Positions 24,691 through 33,700 of a DNA stretch of 64,000 nucleotides are shown here, piece by piece. A model generated the notes under the pieces. The model made no database searches. It worked only from the letters and a program-made list of their open reading frames with translations, and had not been told where the DNA came from. This DNA is from an uncultured Dysosmobacter sp. (lineage in GTDB: Bacteria > Bacillota > Clostridia > Oscillospirales > Oscillospiraceae). Each line of letters begins with the position of its first letter. The stretch's first letter is position 1. The stretch covers positions 25,199 to 89,198 of the forward strand of contig CAKSVQ010000002.1 of NCBI GenBank assembly GCA_934504065.1. Direction: 5' to 3'. Both the position numbers and the translations under genes were made by a program.

Positions 24691-27600
24691 ATGAAGAAAC
24701 GCACATTCGTCCGGAGACTGTTGGCATCGACGACAGCGGCAGTCATGCTGTTGTCTACGGTGTCTGCAATGGCCGCTTTCCGCGATACCGCGGGTCATTG
24801 GGCGGAGAAGACACTTACGGAGTGGCAGGAGCAGGGACTCATCGACGGTTACAGCGACGGCAGCTTCCAACCGGACGGAACCATGACCCGGGCAGGCTTT
24901 GCCAAGCTGATGAACCGGGGGCTGGGCTTCACAGATGAGGCCCCCATTTCCTTTACGGATGTAAAGGAAGGCGATTGGTTCTATACCGAAATAGCGAAAG
25001 CTGTGGCGGCCGGATATGCTCAGGGCAGCGGCGGTACCTTCCGCCCCCAGCAGGTGATCACCCGGGCGCAGGCGGCAGCGATGATTGCCCGGGCGGCGGG
25101 TCTTTCCGACAATGAAACGAGAGCGGAGGGCTTTACCGACGCCGCTTCCATCCCGGCGTGGGCCAAGGGGAGCATTGGCGCCGTAGCAGAGGCCGGATTT
25201 ATGGGCGGCTACGCGGACGGCACGTTCCGGGCGGATGGCCTCATCACTCGGGCCCAAGCTGTGGTCACGCTTGACCGCGTGCGGAAAGATACGCAGAATA
25301 TGACCATTGAGAACGCCGGGACCACGCTGGAAAATAAAACCGTCAACGGCGACCTCATCATTGCGGAGTCTGTGGGGGAGGGGAACGTCACGCTCAAAAA
25401 TGTGACGGTCCTCGGCAGCGTGATCGTCAAGGGCGGCGGCGCAAACTCCATCTATCTGGATGGCGTTCGGGTCGGCGGCACGGTCCAGCTGCAAAAGGAA
25501 AACGTACATCTCTGCCTGATGGGCGATACGGCGCTTGGCCGTGTGGAGATCGGCATGCCGTGCCGCATCACGCAGGACAGCAGTTTCAAGGGTATGATGG
25601 GCACGCTGGTGATCGACCTGAAAAAAACGTCGGATCAGAAAATTCAGATCGAAGTCCCCGCGAAGCTCGTGGAGCTTTTGAGCCGCGCCAATGTGGTGCT
25701 GAATGCGGACGTGGAGACGCTTCAGATCGACAGGGATGCGGAGGGCGCACAGCTTGATGTCAAGCGGGGTACGACGGTCGGTGAGCTGACCGCTGACGCC
25801 AAAGTGAAGCTGATCGGCTCCGGTACAGTGGCATCGCTGGTGGTATCGGTGAACGACGTGACCGTCAGCGGCAGCCTGAGTGTGAAGAAGACAGAGACCG
25901 AGGACGGCGCAAAGGCCCCAACCGTGTCCGGCGGTAGTTCCGGCGGGTCCGGCAGCTCCGGCAGTTCCGGCGGGTCCGGTGGGTCCGGTGGCTCCGGCAG
26001 TTCCGGCAGCTCCGGTGGGTCCGGTGGCTCCGGCAGCTCCGGCAGTTCCGGCAGTTCCGGCGGGTCCGGTGGGTCCGGTGGCTCCGGCAGCTCCGGTGGG
26101 TCCGACGGGTCCGGCGGCTCGTCCGGCGGGAGCTATACTCCGGTCAAGCGCGTCGTCGATGCGGAGACGGTCGCGGACGTGACCGTGCCCTACGGCACGA
26201 GTGAGGCAGACGCGATGAGCCGCTTTCCCGGCTCCGTCACGCTGAACGTGACGGAGGACGGCACGGCGGATACGGTCAGCGCGGCGGTGAGTTGGGCGCT
26301 GGATAAGGCGTACAACGCGAATCCCCTCGCGGACACCGTTTACACCGTCATCGGCACGGTGACGGTCCCCGACGGCTATACCTATGACGGAACGCTGACC
26401 GTGACCGCCGTGCTGACGGTCGAGGCAGACCCGGATACAACGATCGCAGGCATTTCGGAGGTGACGGGGTTGGAGCTGCCCTACGGCGCGGTTGAAAGCA
26501 ACGCGCAGCTGCCCGTAAAGGTCACGCTGACGCCCGCCGTGCCGCTATCCGGAAACGATGCCCTGCTGGCGAACGTGACTTGGACGCTGGACGGCGAATG
26601 GGTCAGCCCCGGTGTGAACACCTTCACCGGGACGGTGGACATGCCCGCCGGGTACTACTATCACGGCGAAACGACCGCCACGATCACGACTACCGTGACC
26701 GTGATGGAGAGCGGCGTGACGCCCGGGACAAAGCTGGTCGTCAATCACGACCCCCTTCCCACCACCTCCATTGGCTACGCGAGCACGGAGGAGTTGGTGC
26801 TGGCGGCGGCAAGGCCGGACCTGCCTACGAATACCACGCTCCAGTGCCAGGACGACTCCTATATCGAGGTGACAGTTCCGGCGAATGACTGGAGATTCAC
26901 CTATACGCCCTATTATCCGAATTCCGTTACCGATCAGACGGTGTCCCTCTCGGTGAACGCGGCGCTTCCGATGGGGTATGAGGATGAAAACGGCACGATA
27001 CGCGTGTATTGCTCCGTGGAGATCAAGAAGCTGGATACGGCGGCGCTGGAGCGCGTGCTGGATGAGGCCAGGGTGCAGCTGGATACGCTGACGGGTTCAG
27101 AAGCCGAGGCCCTTGCGGACAGCACAAAACTCTATGTTGCCCCGAATGGCACAGGTGTCGGCAATGTATCGAACGGCGTGAACTTCATCTGGGAGGATCA
27201 GAAGATCCCGCTGGAGACCGCTTACACCGCCGCGCAGAACAAGCTCGCCGGGGATACCTTTGTTTCTCAGGCGGAATGCGACCAGCTGGCGCAGGAATTG
27301 CAGGAAGCAAGCGACACGTTCAAGACAATCACGCCGTATGTGGGTACATTCTATACGGACGCGCTGCTTCTGGAGGCTGTGAAGAACGGGAACGCCGTCA
27401 ACCCGAATTACAGCAGCGAGTTTGCCTATTCCACCGAAATGCAGCCGCTGCGGTACAATTACACCTATTGGCTCTACGGGAACAGCGGTTGGACCGAGCC
27501 GAACAGCGGCGTGGCGGTGAGCATTGACTGGTCGTTCAGCGGCGACGGTGCGCAATACCTCACGTTTGCGCCCGAAGGGGGCAGAGATCATAACAACTAT

Positions 27601-28518
27601 ATGCACAGCTACGGCGTAAAGGTCACGGGGCAGCCGGATAAGCCGAAGAAGGTCACCCTTACGGCCACGGTCAAGCGGTACGATCTTGATCCCAACGGCA
27701 CAGAGGTGGGCAAGATCGACTACACCGCCACCGTCGGCGCGCCGATCCGGGTGGACACTACGGCCACGGTGGCCGCGCCGCGGCTGACCTCTGGCAATAA
27801 GGAAAACAATATCTCCGTCCAGGTGCCCCTGACGGGCGCGGAATACATCATCGGCGTAGACACCAGCAGGATAACCGCCGCAGAAAATACTACCCCCACC
27901 GGGGAAGTCCCCCTCGCCACTAGAGCTGTTTCCATAACGGCGGGCAAGAGCTGCACGGTAAACAGCTACGGGCTGTCCGTGCCCGTCACCGCCTCCTGCG
28001 GCTTCATGGGCGTGACGCTGGCTCCTACCAGTCCTGTCGATCCTGACGCGGACCCCGCGTATAAAATCGGCAATATCCCGGTCACCATCCAGAAGGGGGC
28101 GCTGACGGTGGATGAGAGCGGCGGCTGGTACGTGCCGGATGAAGACCTGACGTATGCTGCGAAAGTATGGGGCTGCAACCCCGCAGTAACGGTCCTGACG
28201 CAGCCCGCCGAAGGCTCCCTTTACACGGTATCTGTCAGCATGGCATATATGTATGAAATAAGGGCCATCGAGATCGTATACAAAACGTCGGACGACCTCC
28301 CCAGCGGCGCTGCGGACGAGGTGTATGTAAGCTTTTCAAGGGACGATGGCAAGACGGACGCATCCGTTCAGGACGGCATCGCATATAAGGGAAAGAATGT
28401 GACGCTTACGCCGGGAGCCTATCATATCTGGGTGAGGGTCGAAAATGATGGCATGTGGCTGCAAGGTGATATATTGACAGTGAACGACAACAGCAGCTCC
28501 GCGGACGACACACCGTAA
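24691..28518 (+). CDS. Large SLH-anchored surface protein, N-terminal SLH type
   Basis: 1275 residues: a signal peptide ending near VSAMA-A (about residue 28), then three SLH motifs (about 29-195: FRDTAGHWAEKTLTEWQEQG; FTDVKEGDWFYTEI; FTDAASIPAWAKGSIG). A beta-helical-looking segment, a Gly/Ser linker (about 416-480) and a long region of Ig-like beta domains follow. SLH motifs bind pyruvylated wall polymers, so the protein is displayed on the cell surface. The ribosome-binding site AGGAGG (24679-24684) fixes the start. Function beyond adhesion or surface display is unknown. Confidence 0.85.
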   Translation: MKKRTFVRRLLASTTAAVMLLSTVSAMAAFRDTAGHWAEKTLTEWQEQGLIDGYSDGSFQPDGTMTRAGFAKLMNRGLGFTDEAPISFTDVKEGDWFYTEIAKAVAAGYAQGSGGTFRPQQVITRAQAAAMIARAAGLSDNETRAEGFTDAASIPAWAKGSIGAVAEAGFMGGYADGTFRADGLITRAQAVVTLDRVRKDTQNMTIENAGTTLENKTVNGDLIIAESVGEGNVTLKNVTVLGSVIVKGGGANSIYLDGVRVGGTVQLQKENVHLCLMGDTALGRVEIGMPCRITQDSSFKGMMGTLVIDLKKTSDQKIQIEVPAKLVELLSRANVVLNADVETLQIDRDAEGAQLDVKRGTTVGELTADAKVKLIGSGTVASLVVSVNDVTVSGSLSVKKTETEDGAKAPTVSGGSSGGSGSSGSSGGSGGSGGSGSSGSSGGSGGSGSSGSSGSSGGSGGSGGSGSSGGSDGSGGSSGGSYTPVKRVVDAETVADVTVPYGTSEADAMSRFPGSVTLNVTEDGTADTVSAAVSWALDKAYNANPLADTVYTVIGTVTVPDGYTYDGTLTVTAVLTVEADPDTTIAGISEVTGLELPYGAVESNAQLPVKVTLTPAVPLSGNDALLANVTWTLDGEWVSPGVNTFTGTVDMPAGYYYHGETTATITTTVTVMESGVTPGTKLVVNHDPLPTTSIGYASTEELVLAAARPDLPTNTTLQCQDDSYIEVTVPANDWRFTYTPYYPNSVTDQTVSLSVNAALPMGYEDENGTIRVYCSVEIKKLDTAALERVLDEARVQLDTLTGSEAEALADSTKLYVAPNGTGVGNVSNGVNFIWEDQKIPLETAYTAAQNKLAGDTFVSQAECDQLAQELQEASDTFKTITPYVGTFYTDALLLEAVKNGNAVNPNYSSEFAYSTEMQPLRYNYTYWLYGNSGWTEPNSGVAVSIDWSFSGDGAQYLTFAPEGGRDHNNYMHSYGVKVTGQPDKPKKVTLTATVKRYDLDPNGTEVGKIDYTATVGAPIRVDTTATVAAPRLTSGNKENNISVQVPLTGAEYIIGVDTSRITAAENTTPTGEVPLATRAVSITAGKSCTVNSYGLSVPVTASCGFMGVTLAPTSPVDPDADPAYKIGNIPVTIQKGALTVDESGGWYVPDEDLTYAAKVWGCNPAVTVLTQPAEGSLYTVSVSMAYMYEIRAIEIVYKTSDDLPSGAADEVYVSFSRDDGKTDASVQDGIAYKGKNVTLTPGAYHIWVRVENDGMWLQGDILTVNDNSSSADDTP
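25936..26130 (+). repeat. Low-complexity Gly/Ser-coding tandem repeat
   Basis: About 195 bases of TCCGG(C/T)-rich 6-15-base units that encode (GSSG/GGSG)n. Slippage-prone; forms a flexible spacer between the SLH/beta-helix part and the outer domains. Confidence 0.85.
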
Positions 28519-28581
28519 GCGGACGAGGGAAGGGGCTGTCCCTTTTTCCAAGGTCCGTGTATCATATCGGCATAAGCTGAA

Positions 28582-28609
28582 CTGCCCCCGGCCCAGTTGC
28601 CGGGGGCAG
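28582..28609 (+). terminator. Intrinsic terminator of the SLH gene
   Basis: 11-bp stem CTGCCCCCGGC / GCCGGGGGCAG followed by TTTCATTT, about 60 bases after the stop. Confidence 0.85.
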
Positions 28610-28633
28610 TTTCATTTATAGCAGTCTGTTAAA

Positions 28634-28752
28634 CCATTGAAATGTTATCGGGTTTATCTGCGAACTTTTCAATGCACTTCTTGATTTTACTTTGCTGATA
28701 GAGTATAATTCCATTGAAATGTAGCATAATAATACAGGCAAGTTTTCAATGG
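28634..28752 (+). promoter_or_regulatory. Promoter flanked by two identical operator-like dyads (ATPase gene)
   Basis: CCATTGAAATGT occurs at 28634-28645 and 28711-28722. Each copy is followed by an inverted partner TTTTCAATG (28666-28674, 28743-28751), so two about 42-bp dyads lie exactly 77 bp apart. The promoter TTGATT (28681-28686), 17 nt, TATAAT (28704-28709) lies between them. This geometry suggests a repressor binding both dyads, possibly autoregulation. Confidence 0.7.
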
Positions 28753-28762
28753 AGAGGAAGCT

Positions 28763-30064
28763 ATGGAAATCAAACGAGATCGGTATTTGAAGAAAATCGT
28801 CTCCTTCATGTGGGACGGTCAGGTAAAAGTGATCACGGGCATACGAAGATGCGGCAAGTCCTATCTGCTTCGCAATCTGTTCAAGAGCTATCTTCTCAAC
28901 GAGGGCGTTGCCGAAGATCACATTCTCACCTTTGAACTGGACTTGACCCGTGATATTCGCTATCGCGATCCGCTGGAGCTGGCGTCGCATGTTCGGGAGA
29001 CCGTGGAGCACAGCACAGATCAATACTATCTCTTTGTAGATGAAATTCAGATGTCCGATGAAGTTCCGAATCCTTACAATCCGGATGGAAAAAAAATCAC
29101 CTTCTACGATGCGCTGAACGACCTGAGATCCCTGCCTAACCTGGATATTTATGTGACTGGCAGCAACTCCAAAATGCTGTCTTCTGATATACTGACCGAG
29201 TTCCGAGGACGCAGTGATGAGATTCGCATGCATCCGCTTTCCTTCGCCGAATACTATTCGGCGGTTGGCGGCGATAAGCAGGACGCTTTTGATGAGTTTG
29301 CGTTCTACGGTGGTATGCCGCTGATTTTGTCCCGCCCCACCGATGCCGCGAAGATGGCATATTTGAAATCGCTGGTTTCCGAGGTTTATCTGAAGGACAT
29401 TGTGGAGCGGAAAAAAATCAAGCGCGAGGATGTGCTGTCCGCTATCCTCGATTTGCTATGTTCGTCTATTGGCTCTCTGACCAATCCGACGAAGGTTGCC
29501 GCCGCCATCAATACCGTGCAGAAGCGCAGCGGTGAGAATGTGGTTGCACTGAACACCGTGAAAGCCTATATGGACCATTTGTCGGATTCCTTCCTCTTCA
29601 CCGAATGCAAGCGCTGGGATGTCAAGGGCAAGAGCTATTTTGACTATCCCAACAAATACTACTGTGAGGACGTTGGACTGCGAAATGCCCGTATCGGCTT
29701 CCGCCAGCAGGAAATGACCCATATCATGGAGAACATCATTTTCAATGAGCTGATGGTTCGAGAGTGCTCCGTTGACATCGGCATCGTTTATGGCAATGAG
29801 AAAAATTCCAAAGGAAGGGTCACTCCGGTTGCGCGGGAAATCGACTTCATTGCGGCCTCTGGCGGCAGGAAGACCTATATCCAGTCCGCTTACGCGCTGG
29901 GAACGGAGGAAAAGGCGATCACTGAGAACAAGCCCTTTTCGCTGGTCGGCGATTCTTTCCCGAAGATCATTGTGCGTCATGATATTCGCAAGCGCTGGTA
30001 TGATGACAGCGGCATTCTCAATATCAGCGTCATCGACTTCCTGCTGGATGACACGCTTGTCTAA
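28763..30064 (+). CDS. AAA_14/DUF4143 ATPase, intact
   Basis: 433 residues. The N-terminal AAA_14 P-loop domain has Walker A GIRRCGKS, Walker B YLFVDEIQM and sensor VTGSNSKM. The C-terminal DUF4143 domain has LKDIVERKKIKREDVL and a late AREIDFIAASGGRKTYIQ resembling a restriction-endonuclease-like fold. Single-gene transcription unit with its own promoter and dyads. It is flanked by surface-protein genes with no obvious partner. The biological role of this family is unsettled; similarity to mobile or toxin-like ATPases is inference. Confidence 0.88.
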   Translation: MEIKRDRYLKKIVSFMWDGQVKVITGIRRCGKSYLLRNLFKSYLLNEGVAEDHILTFELDLTRDIRYRDPLELASHVRETVEHSTDQYYLFVDEIQMSDEVPNPYNPDGKKITFYDALNDLRSLPNLDIYVTGSNSKMLSSDILTEFRGRSDEIRMHPLSFAEYYSAVGGDKQDAFDEFAFYGGMPLILSRPTDAAKMAYLKSLVSEVYLKDIVERKKIKREDVLSAILDLLCSSIGSLTNPTKVAAAINTVQKRSGENVVALNTVKAYMDHLSDSFLFTECKRWDVKGKSYFDYPNKYYCEDVGLRNARIGFRQQEMTHIMENIIFNELMVRECSVDIGIVYGNEKNSKGRVTPVAREIDFIAASGGRKTYIQSAYALGTEEKAITENKPFSLVGDSFPKIIVRHDIRKRWYDDSGILNISVIDFLLDDTLV

Positions 30065-30237
30065 AGCCACTTATAGCAAAACGGCTCACGCATGGTGGGC
30101 CGTTTTCCTTCTGTAAAAGCCCCCCTTACATCAAGGCTGTTGAAAAAGCGGGAAAGGTGGAAAGCGGATTGATTTTACGCCGCTCGCCCGCAATCGCGGA
30201 CGGGCGGAATTTCTTGCGGTTTGTTGTCGTGTGATGA
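30065..30237. other. Short intergenic stretch
   Basis: A weak inverted repeat follows the ATPase gene (AAACGGCTCA...TGGGCCGTTTTCC, about 30078-30111), possibly its terminator. Nothing else is recognised before the promoter at 30238. Confidence 0.4.
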
Positions 30238-30265
30238 TTGACATTCTGGAAGAGTCTGATATAAT
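30238..30265 (+). promoter_or_regulatory. Strong sigma-A promoter of the caspase-fold SLH gene
   Basis: Perfect -35 TTGACA (30238-30243), 16-nt spacer, perfect -10 TATAAT (30260-30265). Transcription is expected to start near 30272, leaving about 430 nt of untranslated leader. Confidence 0.8.
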
Positions 30266-30271
30266 ACGTGT

Positions 30272-30708
30272 GATGATAGTGGATGCCTGTGCGTGAAGGA
30301 TGGATTCACGGCAGCGGCATGGATTGTTTTATAAAAAAGCAGCGTTTGTAAGATCGTTCTCCCTGCACATTGTGTGAAGCGAGAGCCACAATCGGCAGGG
30401 AGTGCTTTTGAGGCAAGAGTTAGCGTGAACTAACTGAACCGAAAGCACGGGGACGGAAGAGCCATGCGCCGCTTTTATATATTGACCGTTGGTTAGTATA
30501 GACTAACTTCTGCCTGCGGATCGCAGGCAGAAAGAACGCAGATGCCGCCGACGTACAATATAGAGATGTTTTCACTTTTATAAGCGGCATGAGGGGGGAA
30601 AGGAGGCAAAAAGGCGGAGTGCTCTCTACGACGGTTAGGCAAGACTAACTATTCGCGAAAGCCCGCAAGATTGGAAACACAATCAAAACCGAAACGGGGA
30701 GAATGAAC
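30272..30708 (+). promoter_or_regulatory. Long structured 5' leader with three GTTAG-N6-CTAAC dyads
   Basis: No open reading frame of note. Hairpins are CTCCCTGC/GCAGGGAG (30359-30402), TCTGCCTGCG/CGCAGGCAGA (30509-30531) and a longer-range ATGCCGC/GCGGCAT (30542-30590). The sequence GTTAG-N6-CTAAC occurs three times: 30419-30434, 30492-30507 and 30634-30649, spaced 73 and 142 bp. It may be an RNA regulator or an array of operators for a DtxR/TetR-like repressor. I could not match it to a named riboswitch class. Confidence 0.6.
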
Positions 30709-33700
30709 ATGAAGCATTTTTGGCAAAAATTCATAGCGTTTGTCACCGCGGCGGTGATGCTTCTGCCGTCCAGTGCGCTGGCGGCCGATCCCGGCGAAAC
30801 GGGCGCTGCCGCTTCCGGCGAACCGGACTACACGATCGCGGACGCGATTTTTGAAGATATATACGCCGTTGCGGAAGAGGAATCGGTGCTGCGGAGCGCC
30901 GATGACCCGATCCAGAGGATCTACGACTATCTGGAATCAGCCGACGGCGTGAAGGAAGGCTCCGTCACCCTGAATGGCGACGGCTGCGTATTCTGGCAGA
31001 CGGAGGACGGGATCACCTGCTCCTACTCCACGCGGTTACAGGAGATCATGGAGTCTGTGCAGGTGCCCGATGAGGCCGACGAGGACGCCCCGGATGTGCA
31101 GGTGCAGTCCTACGCTGCCCGGGGGACCTCCCACGGGTCGGATGTCTATCTGTTCCAGCCGTATTTCGGTCTGGACGGCTCCTTCACCCGGCAGTACCAG
31201 ACGGAGGCGGAGCGGATCGCCGCGGCTGCCGATGGTACGTATCACTACTACAAGGCCGAGGCCGCCACGGTGGACGCCATTGCGGACGCCATCGAGGATG
31301 GCGGTGTGATCATTTTCGACAGCCATGGCTCTACGGACTATGACAACGGAAAAGACGATTACACCTCCCGGGCAACGACCTCCTATCTCTGCCTGCAAAG
31401 CGGAGAGGGACTGACGCAGGCGGATTATGAAGACAGCCACGCAGTCTATGGCGGCGGCAGCGGCCGGATGAAATATTATCAGGTGGACGGCACCGTCATC
31501 GCAAACCACATGGACCGGACGGCGAACAATGGCCTTTTGTGGATGGCCATCTGTCTGGGAATGGCCACGGACGGTCTGGAAGCGCCGCTGATGGAAAAGG
31601 GTCTGGGCGCGGTGTACGGATACAGCCAGTCCGTGACCTTCGTGGGCGATTATACGTTCGAAGAAGCTTTTTACGACAGCCTGCTGGCCGGAAACGATGT
31701 GGCGACGGCCATTGCTGACATGAAGGAGCGCTGCGGCCAGTGGGACTATTCGCCTGAGATCGCCGCGGCCAACAGCATGCCGGACAGCTACATCATTGAA
31801 ACAGAGGCAGACGCGGTCCGGCAGAGAGCGGCGTTCCCCATCGTGGTCTCCACGGAGGACGATTACCCCGGCCACGGAAAGGTGGACGCGGTGCAGACGG
31901 TCAACTCCACGTGGGCGCTGATGAACCAGTACGCGCTGACCGTCCGGACCGATACGGACAATGACGAAAACACCGTGACGCCCCGCGGCGCAACGATCAC
32001 GGCCCAGCCGGCGGAGGGCTATTATGCCTCTGGCTATACGGTGGAGCCGGAGGGCGCAGCGGTGGTGAAGCAGGACGGCAACGTGTTCCGCGTGTCTGCC
32101 ATGCGGGAGGACTGCACGGTCACCATCCACTTTGCGGCCAAGACCGCCGCGACCATTCATTTCAGCGTGCCGGACGGTGTTGCGCAGACGGACATGAACT
32201 CCTATGTGGGCGAGACGGTCACGTTGCCGCTGCCGCAGGGCACGCCGGAGAGCACAGAGCAGGCATACCACTTTGTGGGCTGGACCGAAGCGCCTGTGGA
32301 GACCCCGGTGGAGGCGGCGGACTATTTCAAGGCCGGAGAGACCTACACGCTCAGCGGAGACGAGGTCACGCTCTATGCGCTGTATCAGTATTTTGCAACG
32401 CCGGAGGGGACGACGCCCCATTTCTATGAGCTGACAGAGGGACCCGCAGACTGGAGCGGCACCTATGTGATCACCGGAGGAGACCGCGCACTGCTGTGTG
32501 ACGGCTCGAAAACGGGCCAGGAAATGGGCAACGCGTCGGCAGCGGTGACCTTGGAACGCGCCGGAATGCGCGTGGAGGACAGCGAGCTTCTGGGCGCTTC
32601 GGGCGCGTATGCGGTGCAGATCGTCGAAATTCCCGGCACAGGAGACGAGAACACGCCCCCCAAATACGCCATCCGGCTGGGCGGCGCCAGCAGCGCCGTG
32701 TATCTGGCATGCCGCGGCAATAACGATCAGCTGAATACCTCGGCGGATTTCGGAAGCACCTTTGCCCGCTGGACCATGACATGGGAAGACGGGCATGTGG
32801 TGTGCAAAAATGTCCGTTATCCCGGCCGGACGCTGCAATTCTGCACCAATGACCAGTACTTCAGATGCGTGACGACCGTCAGAAAGGACGCCGCGTCGGT
32901 GACGCTCTATCGCGGCGATGAGAGCAGCCTGTGGTATACCACCAACCTCTCTTCCTCTTCGCCGGAGCCGGAGACCGTCGCCGCGCCGACCATCACGCCC
33001 GATGGCGGTACGTTCCGGGATGCCCAGACCGTGACGATTACCTGTGCCACGGAGGGGGCGGACATTTACTACACCACGGACGGCAGCGTCCCCACGGTCT
33101 CCGCCGCTCTTTATAGCGGCCCCATCACCCTGACGGAGACGGCCACCATCAAGGCCATTGCCGTGAAGGACGGCATGACGGCGAGCGCGGTGGTCAGCGC
33201 AGCCTTCGTGAAGGAAGCGGCGCCGGACACCGTTGCCGCGCCGACCATCACGCCTGATGGCGGCACATTCAAGGATTCCCAGATCGTAACGATCACCTGC
33301 GCCACGGAGGGGGCGGCGATCTACTATACCACGGACGGCAGCGTCCCCACTGCCTCCTCTACCTTGTACAGTGGCCCCATCACCCTGACGGCGGACGCCA
33401 CCGTCAAGGCCATTGCCGTGAAGGACGGCATGGCGGCAAGCGAAGTGGTCACTGCGGCCTTTACCAGAGAAGTGACGCCTGAAACGGCGGCCACGCCTGT
33501 GATCGCGCCCAGCGGCGGCACGTTCAAGGATTCCCAGAGCGTGACGATTACCTGCGCCACAGAGGGCGCGGCGATTTACTACACCACGGATGGCAGCACT
33601 CCCACTACCTCCGCTACTTTGTATAGCGGCCCCATCACCCTAACCGCGACGGCCATCATGAAGGCCATTGCCGTGAAGGACGGCATGGCGGATAGCCTTG

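Noticed and set aside
30272-30708. Assignment of the long leader to a named riboswitch (c-di-GMP, cobalamin, THF considered)
   Set aside because: GACGGAAGAGCC is only superficially like the c-di-GMP-I core, the cobalamin GCCACTG box is absent, and GAAGCGAGAGC alone is not sufficient for THF.
31036-32838. 600-codon open frame on the minus strand
   Set aside because: Antisense shadow of the caspase-fold SLH gene.
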